From Opitutaceae bacterium UBA2377 (GTDB taxonomy: Bacteria; Verrucomicrobiota; Verrucomicrobiia; Opitutales; Opitutaceae), in the NCBI GenBank assembly GCA_002344205.1, contig DDSZ01000014.1, positions 1-64,000 on the forward strand: a stretch of 64,000 nt of DNA, written 5' to 3'. The position numbers and the translations under genes are program-made. The notes beneath the pieces are model-generated. The model ran no database searches, was not told the DNA's origin, and saw only the letters and a program-made list of their open reading frames with translations. Numbering within the stretch: the stretch's first letter is position 1; each line of letters starts with the position of its first letter. This document shows positions 21,150 to 30,750 of this stretch, one piece after another.

Positions 21150-21278
21150 GCGGCGAGCGGTGAGGCGCGAGCGTGTTTCGCCCGCGGGCTACTGGCAAAC
21201 CGTTTTCACGGGCAGGGAAGGGTTTAGCAAAACTTTCGACATTTGCCCGCAGGTGGCTTTCGTTGTCCGGCTCAGCCC

Positions 21279-22814
21279 ATGAAGTCTTACTACATCACGA
21301 CCGCGATCGACTATGTGAACAGTTCGCCGCACCTCGGCCATGCCTACGAAAAGGTGCTGACGGACGTCATTGCCCGGTTTCGGCGGCAGATGGGCGACCG
21401 GGTGCATTTCCTGACCGGCGTGGACGAACACGGTCAGAAGGTCCAGGCCAGCGCCAAAAAGCGCGGCATCCCGCCTCAGCAGCTTTGCGACGAGGTCAGC
21501 GCCGAGTTTCGCGCACTGCTGCTACGTCTGGACATCACCAACGACGATTTCATCCGCACCACCGAGCCCCGCCACAAGGCCGTCGTCCAGCGCATCCTCC
21601 AGCAGCTCTTCGACCAGGGTGAGATCTATAAGGCTGAATACAAGGGCTTCTACTCGACGCGGCAGGAGCAGTTCCTGCAGGACAAGGACCGCAATCCCGA
21701 CGGCTCATGGCCGGAGATTTTCGGCGAGGTCACGGAGATCGTGGAGTCCAACTACTTCTTCAAGTTGCAGCAGTATCAGGACTGGCTGGTGAAATTTCTC
21801 ACCGACAATCCCGACTTCATTTTCCCCGCTTTCCGCCAGAAGCAGGTCCTCGAGTTTCTCAAGGAACCGCTCAACGACCTCTGCATTTCGCGCCCGAAGG
21901 AGCGACTGGAGTGGGGCATCCCGATGCCCTTCGACGACGGTTACGTCACCTACGTGTGGTTCGACGCGCTGCTCAACTACTACTCCGCCGTCGTGGACCG
22001 CCCGGAGATCTGGCGCGAGGTGCGCCACGTCATCGGCAAGGACATCCTCGTGCCGCCGCACGCCGTCTATTGGCCGATCATGCTCCACGCCGCCGGCCTG
22101 CCGCTGCCCAGGGGCATCATTGCCCACGGCTGGTGGCTGCAGCGCGGTGCCAAGATGTCGAAAAGCACCGGCAACGCGCTGAACCCGCTCGACCTCGTCA
22201 CGGAGTTCGGCGCGGACGCGCTGCGTTACTTTCTCATCCGCGAGATGAATGTCGGTCAGGACAGCGACTTCACCCGCGAGCAGTTCCTCGTGCGCTACAA
22301 CAGCGAACTCGCCAACAACCTCGGCAACCTCGTCAACCGCACGCTCAACATGACGACCCGCTTCGCCGGCGGCGTCATCCCCGCGGCCGAAACCGGCGAC
22401 GACCTCGACACCGGCCTCCGCGCGCTCTGGGACAAGACCCGCGACGAATTCATCCCGCTCTGCGAGGGCTACCAGTTCCACACCGCGCTGGAGCGGGCGA
22501 TGTTCTTCCTCACCGAGACCAACGCCTACATCGAGAAGCGCGCGCCGTGGAAGCTCGGCAAGTCCACCGAGGCGAAGGACCAGGCGCTGCTCCGCACCTC
22601 GCTGGCCACGATGGCCGAGGCGCTGCGGCTGGCGGTCGCGCTCATCCAGCACGTCATTCCGACCTCCGCGCAGAAGATCAACGCCGTGCTCGGTCACGAG
22701 CCCGGCGCCGTCTGGCGCGAAGAACTCGTCTGGGGCGGCAATCTCGCCGGCCGCAAGGTCTCCGAGTCGCTCGTGCTCTACCCGCGGCCCACGCCGCCGG
22801 CGAAGCCGCAGTAA
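21279..22814 (+). CDS. metG: methionyl-tRNA synthetase (zinc-less type)
   Basis: Class I synthetase that charges tRNA-Met. The 511-residue protein has the HIGH-type motif in SSPHLGHAYEKV and the KMSKS loop in GAKMSKSTGNALNP, plus GVDEHGQKV and the C-terminal anticodon-binding helices. It lacks the zinc-knuckle cysteines: the connecting region reads GFYSTRQEQFL where other types have C-x2-C pairs. This is a known natural variant (MetG2-like), not a defect. The ATG at 21279 is the first one with family sequence. There is also no C-terminal tRNA-binding extension. Confidence 0.95.
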   Translation: MKSYYITTAIDYVNSSPHLGHAYEKVLTDVIARFRRQMGDRVHFLTGVDEHGQKVQASAKKRGIPPQQLCDEVSAEFRALLLRLDITNDDFIRTTEPRHKAVVQRILQQLFDQGEIYKAEYKGFYSTRQEQFLQDKDRNPDGSWPEIFGEVTEIVESNYFFKLQQYQDWLVKFLTDNPDFIFPAFRQKQVLEFLKEPLNDLCISRPKERLEWGIPMPFDDGYVTYVWFDALLNYYSAVVDRPEIWREVRHVIGKDILVPPHAVYWPIMLHAAGLPLPRGIIAHGWWLQRGAKMSKSTGNALNPLDLVTEFGADALRYFLIREMNVGQDSDFTREQFLVRYNSELANNLGNLVNRTLNMTTRFAGGVIPAAETGDDLDTGLRALWDKTRDEFIPLCEGYQFHTALERAMFFLTETNAYIEKRAPWKLGKSTEAKDQALLRTSLATMAEALRLAVALIQHVIPTSAQKINAVLGHEPGAVWREELVWGGNLAGRKVSESLVLYPRPTPPAKPQ

Positions 22815-22866
22815 TCATTCCCGTTCCCGTGATGTTACCAGGACCTGCCGAAAGCGTGGCATACAG

Positions 22867-22891
22867 GTAGGGCCCGACCTCCGGGCGGGCC
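22867..22891. repeat. palindromic repeat after metG
   Basis: GGCCCG (22871-22876) and CGGGCC (22886-22891) form a hairpin in the gap after metG. The 25-bp unit recurs with three mismatches at 34346-34370, after the rbsC-like gene. Both sit at the 3' ends of transcription units. There is no T-run, so a role as a terminator is doubtful. Confidence 0.55.
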
Positions 22892-22936
22892 GCCCGGAGC
22901 TATGTTCCTGCCTTTTCCTGCGCACCCCCGCTCCCA

Positions 22937-24352
22937 ATGACCATCCTGCCGCTCGATCCCGCGCAAAACGCCTCGCCGGCGGCGTTGCGGGATTTCTTTG
23001 CGCAATGCCAGGCCGCGGCGGTGAAGGACGCCCGGCCGAAGCTCGTGAGCATCTCGCTGCAGGTGGACGCGCTCGATCCACTGGCGGTGCTGGAATCGAT
23101 CTTCGAGCCGGGCGAGCCGCATTTTTATGCGGAGCGGCCCGACCTCGGCAGTGCCATCGCCGGGGCGGAGCCGGCCGCGACGTTTACGGCGCATGGGGCC
23201 GGTCGGTTTGCCGCGGTGCAGGGCTGGATGGATGCGCTGCTGGCCGACACGATCGCGGTCGGCGACGTGGCCGCCCCGTTCGGTGGCCCGCATTTTTTCA
23301 CGGCGTTCTCGTTTTTCGACGAGGTGGAGGCCGGCGAGCCGTTTCCCGCCGCTCAGGTCTTCGTGCCGCGCTGGCAGGTGGCGCGCGCCGGGGCGGTGAC
23401 CACCGCGGTGGCCAATGTGCTGATCGCGCCGGAGGCGAAGCTCGACCCGTTGGTGGACCGGGTGTGGCGGGCGCACGCGAAGTTTCACGGCTTCCGCTAC
23501 GGCGGTGCCGGACCGGCCTCGGGCGGCCCGGTTGATTTCCGGCGGAACGAGTCCGGCGACTACCGGGCGGTCGTCGCCCGGGCGCTGGAGCGCATCGCGG
23601 CCGGCGAGTTCAGCAAGATCGTGCTGGCCCGCGTGCAGGAGGTCGTGGCGTCCGCGCCGTTGCATCCGCTGCGCCTGCTCAACGGCCTGCGGCAGCGATT
23701 CCCCGACTGTTATGCCTTTTCCCTGGCGAACGGGGCGGGGCCGAGCTTCATCGGCGCGAGTCCCGAGCGACTGGTGCGGGTGAGCAAGGGCGTCCTCGAA
23801 ACCGAGGCGCTCGCCGGCACCACCCGGCGCGGCGCCGGCGCCAGCGAGGATGCGACGCTCGCCGAGGCGCTGCTGCGGAGCGACAAGGACCGCCGCGAGC
23901 ATGCGCTGGTGGTGGAAGCCGTGGTTGGCCGTTTGCGGCGGCTGGGACTCGACCCCGGGCATACGCCTGCGCCGGGCCTGCGCCGGCTGGCCAACCTGCA
24001 GCACCTGCATACGCCGGTTCGCGCCACACTCCCGCCCACCGTGCGGCTGCTGGAAGTGCTGGCGGCCTTGCATCCCACGCCGGCGGTCGGCGGCACGCCC
24101 CAGGAGGCGGCGATGGCGCGCATCCGGGAACTGGAGGGGTTTCCGCGCGGACTCTACGCCGGCACGCTCGGATGGATGAACGCCAGGGGAGGCGGAGAGT
24201 TTTTTGTCGGCCTGCGCTCGGCGCTGGTGGAGGGCAACCGGGCGCGGGTTTATGCCGGGGCGGGGATTGTCGCCGGTTCGACGCCGGAGAAGGAGTTTGC
24301 CGAAACCGAGCTGAAGTTTAAGGCCATGCTCGACGCCCTGCTCGTGCCATGA
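22937..24352 (+). CDS. menF: isochorismate synthase (menaquinone pathway)
   Basis: Converts chorismate to isochorismate, the first committed step to menaquinone. The 471-residue protein is a chorismate-binding-domain enzyme: ARALERIAAGEFSKIVLARVQEV, FASSPERLVR-like FIGASPERLVRVSKG, ETEALAGTTRRGA and the C-terminal HPTPAVGGTP plus FPRGLYAGTLGWM segment typical of isochorismate synthases. Its stop overlaps the menD start by 4 nt, which settles menF rather than a siderophore EntC. It may be annotated as an isochorismate synthase of either subclass. Confidence 0.9.
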   Translation: MTILPLDPAQNASPAALRDFFAQCQAAAVKDARPKLVSISLQVDALDPLAVLESIFEPGEPHFYAERPDLGSAIAGAEPAATFTAHGAGRFAAVQGWMDALLADTIAVGDVAAPFGGPHFFTAFSFFDEVEAGEPFPAAQVFVPRWQVARAGAVTTAVANVLIAPEAKLDPLVDRVWRAHAKFHGFRYGGAGPASGGPVDFRRNESGDYRAVVARALERIAAGEFSKIVLARVQEVVASAPLHPLRLLNGLRQRFPDCYAFSLANGAGPSFIGASPERLVRVSKGVLETEALAGTTRRGAGASEDATLAEALLRSDKDRREHALVVEAVVGRLRRLGLDPGHTPAPGLRRLANLQHLHTPVRATLPPTVRLLEVLAALHPTPAVGGTPQEAAMARIRELEGFPRGLYAGTLGWMNARGGGEFFVGLRSALVEGNRARVYAGAGIVAGSTPEKEFAETELKFKAMLDALLVP

Positions 24353-26079
24353 ACCCGCCCCGCCTCGATTTTCGCAATACCAACGCCCTGTGGGGCAGTG
24401 TGGTCGCCGAGACCCTCGTGCGTTGCGGAGTGAAACAGGCGGTGATTTCGCCCGGCTCGCGCTCGACGCCGCTGACCGTGGCCTTTGCGGCCCATCCGCA
24501 GCTCGAGGCCATCCCCGTGCTCGACGAGCGCTCGGCGGCGTTCTTTGCCCTGGGCCTCGCGAAGCGCAGCCGCCGTCCGGTGGTGCTGTTGTGCACCAGT
24601 GGCACGGCGGGGGCGAATTATTACCCGGCGGTGATCGAGGCGCAGGAGAGCGGGGTGCCGCTGTTGGTCATCACCGCCGACCGTCCGCCGGAAATGCGCG
24701 CCTGCGCCTCGGGCCAGACCATCGATCAACAAAAGCTCTTCGGTGCGCACGTGAATCATTATCACGAACTGGCGGTGCCGGAGGCGAAACTCCCGCTGCT
24801 CGCCTATCTGCGGCAGACCGTGGCGCAGGCCGTGGAGCGCACCCTGCAGCCGGTGGCGGGTCCGGTGCATCTCAATGCACCTTTCCGCGATCCCCTGCCG
24901 CCGATCGAGGACGGGAGTGCGCGGGCCTTGGCCGCAGAAATCACGGACGAATTTTTCTCGCATCTTGCGGAGCTGACAGCGCCCGTCAGTCACCTGACCG
25001 TCTGGCAGCGTCCGGTCAGCACGCGCGGGCTCATCGTGGCAGGCGCTGATTCGACCGCCGATCCTGCCCACTATGCGAACAAGGTTTGGGCCCTGGCCTC
25101 CGCTCTCGGCTGGCCGGTCCTGGCCGATGGCATCTCCGTGCTGCGGCATCATGTCGGGCCGGGTGCGCCTGTGGTCACCACCTACGACACGATTCTGCGC
25201 AACGAAAAGCTGGCCCGCGATTTGACGCCCCGCACCGTGCTTTGTCTGGGCAACTGGCCGACGAGCAAGGTGCTGCGGCAATGGTTGGAGCGCAGCGGCG
25301 CGGAGATCGTGCTCGTGAGTTCGCGGGCCGACAACCGCGACGCCCTGCATGGCCGCACGCGTCATCTGCGGGCCGGAGCCGAATCGCTGGCGGTGGAAAA
25401 AGGCGGGGCGACGGACCCCGCCTGGCTCGCGGCCTGGCGTCAGGCCGACGCGACCGTTGGGACTATGCTGCGCACCGCGCCACGGGCAGGGGAGGGAATT
25501 TTTGAGGGCGATGTCACGCTCGCGCTCGCCGAGGCCCTGCCGCCGTCCACGCCGGTGTTTGTGGCCAGCAGCATGCCGGTGCGGGATGTGGAGTATTTCT
25601 GGCCGGCCAACGACGCGCGGCGGCCATGCTATTTCAATCGCGGGGCCAATGGGATTGACGGCACTTTGAGCACCGCGCTGGGGATTGCGCAGGGTGGCCA
25701 GCCGGCGGTTTTGCTGACGGGCGATCTGGCGTTTCTGCACGACGCTAACGGACTCCTGTTGACGCCGAAGCTCCGCGGCGCACTCACCGTGGTGCTGATC
25801 AACAACCGGGGCGGGGGCATTTTTGAGCACCTGCCGGTCGCGCAGTTCGAGCCGCCGTTTGAGGAGTATTTCGCTACGCCGCAGTCGGTGGATTTTCAAA
25901 AATTATGCGCAGCGCACGGCGTCGAACATGTGGCGGTGCGTGGACTGGCCCAGTTGACGACCTTGCTCACCGCTTTGCCGGCCCAGGGCATCCGCGTGCT
26001 GGAGGTGACCACCGACCGGAAGCGCGACGCCGCGTTGCGGAAAAAGCTGTTTGCGTCAGCCGCGCAGGCGGCGGGCTGA
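24349..26079 (+). CDS. menD: 2-succinyl-5-enolpyruvyl-6-hydroxy-3-cyclohexene-1-carboxylate synthase
   Basis: Thiamine-diphosphate enzyme that joins 2-oxoglutarate to isochorismate in menaquinone biosynthesis. Typical features of the 576-residue protein are the N-terminal NTNALWGSVVAETLVRCGVK, SPGSRSTPLTVAFA, the activating Glu in DERSAAFFALGLAKRS, TSGTAGANYYPAVIEA and the C-terminal TPP-binding segment GDLAFLHDANGLL with NNRGGGIFEHLP. It forms a two-gene unit with menF. menB lies 3 kb further on, at 29315, beyond the cytidine deaminase patch and kup; menC, menE and menH are not seen. Confidence 0.95.
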   Translation: MNPPRLDFRNTNALWGSVVAETLVRCGVKQAVISPGSRSTPLTVAFAAHPQLEAIPVLDERSAAFFALGLAKRSRRPVVLLCTSGTAGANYYPAVIEAQESGVPLLVITADRPPEMRACASGQTIDQQKLFGAHVNHYHELAVPEAKLPLLAYLRQTVAQAVERTLQPVAGPVHLNAPFRDPLPPIEDGSARALAAEITDEFFSHLAELTAPVSHLTVWQRPVSTRGLIVAGADSTADPAHYANKVWALASALGWPVLADGISVLRHHVGPGAPVVTTYDTILRNEKLARDLTPRTVLCLGNWPTSKVLRQWLERSGAEIVLVSSRADNRDALHGRTRHLRAGAESLAVEKGGATDPAWLAAWRQADATVGTMLRTAPRAGEGIFEGDVTLALAEALPPSTPVFVASSMPVRDVEYFWPANDARRPCYFNRGANGIDGTLSTALGIAQGGQPAVLLTGDLAFLHDANGLLLTPKLRGALTVVLINNRGGGIFEHLPVAQFEPPFEEYFATPQSVDFQKLCAAHGVEHVAVRGLAQLTTLLTALPAQGIRVLEVTTDRKRDAALRKKLFASAAQAAG

Positions 26080-26117
26080 TTCGCGCACTCGAACGCCTTA
26101 GTAGGCGGCCAGCGTTC

Positions 26118-26216
26118 CTAGTTCAGAGCCAGTTGGATCGTGTAGCCGAAGGTGCACGTGCCGGTGCATCGGTCACTTCGTAGGGCAGCCCCGGCGAAGG
26201 AAGCAGGTTTAGTCAT
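26118..26216 (-). CDS. possible 32-residue small protein (speculative)
   Basis: A short open frame, ATG at 26216 and TAG at 26118-26120. It encodes a peptide starting MTKPASFAGAALRSDR and ending YTIQLALN. AGGTAAAG lies just before the ATG and could act as a ribosome site. It sits just downstream of the cytidine deaminase stop, beyond the left inverted-repeat arm. It may be a genuine small gene of the acquired patch, a remnant of a longer gene, or chance. Confidence 0.18.
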   Translation of the reverse strand: MTKPASFAGAALRSDRCTGTCTFGYTIQLALN

Positions 26217-26230
26217 CTTTACCTAAAGAC

Positions 26231-26256
26231 TTAAAACCCGACCCCTTTTCTGCCCC
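26231..26256 (-). repeat. inverted repeat arm, left of cytidine deaminase
   Basis: Reads on the minus strand as GGGGCAGAA then AAGGGGTC then GGGTTTTAA. The right arm at 26754-26779 on the plus strand matches it with one substitution and one 1-base indel. The left arm abuts the deaminase stop codon. The pair bounds a 549-bp segment. Confidence 0.8.
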
Positions 26257-26646
26257 CTAGGAATAACTCCATGTGTGAGGTAGCAACTCCCTGAGGGTGT
26301 GGACTTCGGTCTGACTGATCTGTATCTGAGCTTCTAGGTTTTCGGGTGACAACTGATACATCAATTCCCTGCATCGTCCACATGGTGGCACCGGCTTCCC
26401 TCTCTTCCCGACGGCCACGCAGGCCAAAATCTTCGTCTGTCTCTTCTTGAGCATCTCGGCTACCGCAGCGTGCTCAGCACAAAATCCGACACCGCATGTC
26501 GCTTCAAGTGAAACCCCAGTGAATACCTCACCAGTGGAACTGAGGATTGCAGCCGCGACTTCACAGCCGATTACGCAGCCGGGAGTCTGAAAATCGCCGA
26601 CCACCTCAGTCGCAGCAGCAATGAGTTTCTTGAAATCGATATTCAT
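26257..26646 (-). CDS. cytidine / blasticidin-S deaminase-like protein in a gene cassette
   Basis: A 129-residue zinc deaminase of the cytidine deaminase superfamily. CAEH (Cys56-Ala-Glu58) supplies the first zinc ligand and the catalytic Glu; PCGRC supplies Cys89 and Cys92. The LRELLP stretch near the C terminus recalls blasticidin-S deaminase as well as Cdd, so the base or nucleoside substrate is uncertain. The gene is clearly less GC-rich than its neighbours. Its ATG lies seven bases from an attC-like element, and inverted repeats bracket the segment. Together these mark a horizontally acquired cassette. A role in pyrimidine salvage or drug resistance is possible. Confidence 0.85.
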   Translation of the reverse strand: MNIDFKKLIAAATEVVGDFQTPGCVIGCEVAAAILSSTGEVFTGVSLEATCGVGFCAEHAAVAEMLKKRQTKILACVAVGKRGKPVPPCGRCRELMYQLSPENLEAQIQISQTEVHTLRELLPHTWSYS

Positions 26647-26653
26647 CTTTAGC

Positions 26654-26720
26654 GCCCAACGCCATCAGTCAGACACGGAGGGGCGAAGCCCCGGAGTTGT
26701 CTGTGGTGATCTGGTTGGGC
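26654..26720 (-). other. attC-like integron recombination site (solitary)
   Basis: A 67-nt imperfect palindrome bounded by GCCCAAC and GTTGGGC, matching the R'' (RYYYAAC) and R' (GTTRRRY) boxes of attC. Inner complementary arms (ATCAGTCAGACA against a partner with one extra base, on the 26700-26711 side), an unpaired 3-nt spacer and a GC-rich apical hairpin complete the pattern. The extra base, taken as the extrahelical base of L'', orients the site on the minus strand, so its R' box is just ahead of the deaminase ATG, as in cassette arrays. No integrase gene or second attC is seen. Confidence 0.65.
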
Positions 26721-26753
26721 TCCTTCTTCATGTGGGCGGCTGGCCTCCTGGGA

Positions 26754-26779
26754 GGGCAGAAGAAGGGGTCAGGTTTTAA
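26754..26779 (+). repeat. inverted repeat arm, right of attC/cytidine deaminase
   Basis: Right partner of the arm at 26231-26256, reading GGGCAGAAG then AAGGGGTC then AGGTTTTAA. The match is 24 of 26 with one indel. It lies upstream of the attC-like site with respect to the deaminase's direction. Confidence 0.8.
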
Positions 26780-26870
26780 TGTTTTCATTATGGGCGTGTA
26801 ACACTTCGGCTGCTGGACCGGACTGCGGTGCGCTTGGGTGGTATTGAGCATCCACGTCAGGTTGGCATGG

Positions 26871-27311
26871 TCAACACCCACAGGCGCCGCGCTGCATCAC
26901 CAGCAGGTCGTCGCGGACGGCCCAGCCTTCGTGCGACCAGAAGGCGCGGCCGCTCTCGTTGTTCGCGTAGAGGTAAAGGTTGCACTTCGGGATGCCGAGG
27001 GCACGCAGGCTCGCCAAGCATTGATTCACCATCGCCCGGGCCAGCCCGCGGCCGCGGGCTTTCGGGGTTACCACGAGATGATGCAGATAGCCGCGCCGGC
27101 CATCGTGGCCACAGAGCACCGTGCCCACAATGGTTCCGCTGGAGTCGAGCGCCACAAGGCTCAGGCCGGGGTTGCGGTCGAGAAACAGGGCGATGGCTTC
27201 AGGCGTGTCGGATTCGTTCAGCCCGATGCCCTCGGTCGCCGCCCACAGCGCATGCACGGTGGCGTAGTCGGCGAGGGTGAGCGGGCGCAGGGAGTGGCCG
27301 GCGGGCAACAT
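26871..27311 (-). CDS. GNAT-family N-acetyltransferase
   Basis: A 146-residue acetyltransferase. The acetyl-CoA-binding motif A is plain: [19 protein letters not shown] (the Q/RxxGxG/A type), with preceding beta strands (IVGTVLCGHDG) and a C-terminal FWSHEGWAVR segment similar to the FYxxxGF motif. The acceptor is not predictable. It starts 3 bp after kup on the same strand, so it is probably co-transcribed with it. Confidence 0.85.
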   Translation of the reverse strand: MLPAGHSLRPLTLADYATVHALWAATEGIGLNESDTPEAIALFLDRNPGLSLVALDSSGTIVGTVLCGHDGRRGYLHHLVVTPKARGRGLARAMVNQCLASLRALGIPKCNLYLYANNESGRAFWSHEGWAVRDDLLVMQRGACGC

Positions 27312-27314
27312 GGT

Positions 27315-29210
27315 TTAGAGCTGGATGGGCAGGCCGACCTCGATGATCTGCATCGGCGGGAGCTGGTAGTAATCGCGGGCCTGCCGGGCGTTGCGGGTGA
27401 GGAAGGCGTAGAAATGTTTCTGCCATTCCCACATGCGGGCCTCGCCGCCGGTCACGATCATCTCGCGGTTGAAGTAGTAGGTGGCCTCGGCCGGCTTGAG
27501 CGGCACACCCGCGTCGCGGATGCGGCCGATGAGCGACTCGACGTCGGGCGACTCCATGTAGCCGTAGCGGGCGACGGCCCGCCAGACGCCCTCGCCGAGT
27601 TCGCGCACCTCGAGCCGCTCGGTGTCGGTGACAAAGGGCACCTCCTCGGTCATGACGCTGAGCAGCACGACGGTCTGGTGCAGGACCTTGTTGGCCTTCA
27701 CGTGGTGGAGCAGCACCAGCGGGGTGCCGGTGGGGTTGCCCGCCATGAAGACGCCGGTGCCCCGCACGCGGAGGATGTGCTTGCTGCCGGCGATGTCGCA
27801 GAGCTCCCGCTCGGTGATCTCGTTGGCATAGACCCGGCGGAAAATCTCAAACTTCCCGGTCTTCCAGGTGTGCATGATGGCGATGAGGCCGACGCCGATG
27901 GCCAGCGGCAGCCAGCCGCCGTCCACGACCTTGTGCAGGTTGGCGTAGAGGTAGCCGAGGTCCACGAAGGCAAACAGGCCGCAGAGCGGGGCGGCCTTCC
28001 AGACGGGCCATTTCCAGGTGCGCCGGGCGACGAGGTAGAAGGCGAAGGTGGTGACGGTCATCGCGCTGGTGACGGCGATGCCGTAGGCGGAGGCGAGGCT
28101 GGAGCTGGTCTTGAAGCCGAGCACGATGGCGATGGCGCCCAGGGCGAGGGCGGTGTTGACCAGCGGCAGGTAGATCTGGCCGCGCTGCGCGGCGTTGGTG
28201 TGGCGGACGGTGAGCCGCGGGAAGAAGCCCAGCTGGATGGACGAGCGGATGAGCGAAAACGTGCCGGAGATCATCGCCTGGCTGGCGATGATGGCGGCCA
28301 GCATGGAGAGCACGAGCAGGCCGACACGCAGCGAGCCCTCCGGGGCGATGGCGAGGAAGGGGTTTTCCACCGTCCCGCCGTGGGCAATCACGAAGGCGCC
28401 CTGGCCGAAGTAATTCAGCGCCAAGCCCGGCAACGCCATGCCATACCACGCGAGCATGATGGCGCGGCGCCCGAAGTGGCCCATGTCGGCGTAGATCGCC
28501 TCCACGCCGGTGATGGCGAGGACGATGCCACCGAGCAGCGCGGTGATCTGGAGGGGATGGTCGCGCAGCAGCACCCAGCCGTGCCAGGGATTGAGGGCCT
28601 GCAACACGACCGGCGTTTGGATGATCTGCCAGAGTCCGAGTAACCCCAGGCTGACAAACCAGACCAGCATGACGGGGCCGTAAACCCGGCCGATGGCGCC
28701 GCTGCCGCGGCTCTGGAACCAGAAGACGCCCGCCAGCACCACCACCGCGATGGGAATGACCCAGCCGCCGGCGCCGGGGGCGATGAGGGTGAGCCCCTCG
28801 GCCGCCGAGAGCACGGAGATGGCGGGCGTGATGACGCCCTCGCCGCAGAGCATGCTGGCGCCAAACAAAATCAGAAGGGTGCCGGCGCCGATGGCGCGCT
28901 TTTTGCCGGCACCGGAATCGAGCCGGGCCTTGGCGAAGAGGGCGAAGATGCCGCCCTCGCCGCGGTTGTCGGCCCGCGTGACGAAGGTGAGGTATTTCCA
29001 GCTCACCACGATCATCAGCGACCAGAAGATGAGCGAGAGGATGCCGAGCACGCCCGTGGTGCGGTCGGCCTCGGGCAGGTGAAGGATGGACTCGCGCAGG
29101 GCGTAGAGCGGGCTGGTGCCGATGTCGCCAAAAACGACACCCAAGGCGCCCAGTGCCAGCCCGGCCTTGGCCTGCTGGCGGAGATCGGTCCCTTGCGAAG
29201 CGGTCTGCAT
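27315..29210 (-). CDS. kup: KUP-family potassium uptake protein
   Basis: A proton-coupled potassium importer in the inner membrane. The 631-residue length fits the family. The first helix region [21 protein letters not shown] is diagnostic of Kup, about twelve hydrophobic segments follow (for instance [51 protein letters not shown]), and a soluble C-terminal domain with EVPFV and the FYxxRxxE-like YYFNREMI segment ends it. The start is uncertain: the ATG at 29210 gives a short soluble leader before the first conserved block, while longer in-frame starts at 29222 or 29300 have no support. Confidence 0.93.
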   Translation of the reverse strand: MQTASQGTDLRQQAKAGLALGALGVVFGDIGTSPLYALRESILHLPEADRTTGVLGILSLIFWSLMIVVSWKYLTFVTRADNRGEGGIFALFAKARLDSGAGKKRAIGAGTLLILFGASMLCGEGVITPAISVLSAAEGLTLIAPGAGGWVIPIAVVVLAGVFWFQSRGSGAIGRVYGPVMLVWFVSLGLLGLWQIIQTPVVLQALNPWHGWVLLRDHPLQITALLGGIVLAITGVEAIYADMGHFGRRAIMLAWYGMALPGLALNYFGQGAFVIAHGGTVENPFLAIAPEGSLRVGLLVLSMLAAIIASQAMISGTFSLIRSSIQLGFFPRLTVRHTNAAQRGQIYLPLVNTALALGAIAIVLGFKTSSSLASAYGIAVTSAMTVTTFAFYLVARRTWKWPVWKAAPLCGLFAFVDLGYLYANLHKVVDGGWLPLAIGVGLIAIMHTWKTGKFEIFRRVYANEITERELCDIAGSKHILRVRGTGVFMAGNPTGTPLVLLHHVKANKVLHQTVVLLSVMTEEVPFVTDTERLEVRELGEGVWRAVARYGYMESPDVESLIGRIRDAGVPLKPAEATYYFNREMIVTGGEARMWEWQKHFYAFLTRNARQARDYYQLPPMQIIEVGLPIQL

Positions 29211-29314
29211 GTGGGCCGGCATCTTGGCGGCCGGGCGCGGCGCTCCAAGCAGTTTCGTGGCCCGGCTGGCGTAAAACATTTGCGCGCAGGGGCTTTTCAA
29301 TCAGCATTCCGGGC

Positions 29315-30148
<834 letters not shown>

Positions 30149-30226
30149 GGCGGCGGGGCGGATTTTTGCTCCCGCCGGCAAAAGCGCTTTGCCTCCGGCG
30201 GGGTTTGTCCCACCAATCTCCCGCCC

Positions 30227-30688
30227 ATGAACCCTGAAGCTAACCTGGCCGCCCTCGGCCTCACCCTCCCGAATCCGCCCGCCGCCGCCGGCAGCTATGT
30301 GCCCACCGTGCGCACCGGCAACCTGCTGTATTGCGCCGGCACGATCTGCATGATCGACGGCAAGATGACCCACACCGGCCAGGTGGGGAAGGAGCAGACC
30401 GTCGAGACGGGCGCGCAGTCCGCCGCCATCTGCGCCCTCAACACCATGGCCAACATCAAGGCCGCCGTCGGCTCGCTCGATCGCGTCGCGCGCATCGTCT
30501 TCGTGAGCGGCTTCGTCAACGCCGTGGACGGCTTTGCCGACAGCCCGGCCGTGATCAACGGCGCGAGCGACCTCTTCGTGAAGGTCTTCGGCGAGGCCGG
30601 GAAGCACGCCCGGGCCGCGGTCGCGGTCAACGGCCTGCCCAAGGGCACCACGACCGAGATTCAGGTCGTGGTTGAACTGAAGGCCTGA
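30227..30688 (+). CDS. RidA/YjgF-family protein
   Basis: A 153-residue member of the YjgF/YER057c/UK114 family, which as RidA hydrolyses reactive enamine/imine intermediates from amino acid metabolism; this member may differ, since it belongs to the longer, LALGLTLP-starting subgroup. Visible features are NLLYCAGTICMIDGKMTHTGQVG, the central VARIVFVSGFVN strand and a conserved ending AAVAVNGLPKGTTTEIQVV. The classic RidA Arg-containing pocket is replaced by a Pro-Lys-Gly segment, so enzymatic RidA activity is not assured. It follows menB by 78 bp. Confidence 0.85.
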   Translation: MNPEANLAALGLTLPNPPAAAGSYVPTVRTGNLLYCAGTICMIDGKMTHTGQVGKEQTVETGAQSAAICALNTMANIKAAVGSLDRVARIVFVSGFVNAVDGFADSPAVINGASDLFVKVFGEAGKHARAAVAVNGLPKGTTTEIQVVVELKA

Positions 30689-30750
30689 TTGTTTTCGTTT
30701 GCTTCGCCGCCGGGGCGGATACCCGGCGGCCCAACCCCCGTTTGTTCCCC

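Noticed and set aside
26669-26788. 39-codon frame on the minus strand upstream of the deaminase
   Set aside because: Its 3' part is a translation of the attC-like site and its 5' part of the right inverted-repeat arm, so it is more likely an artefact of these elements.
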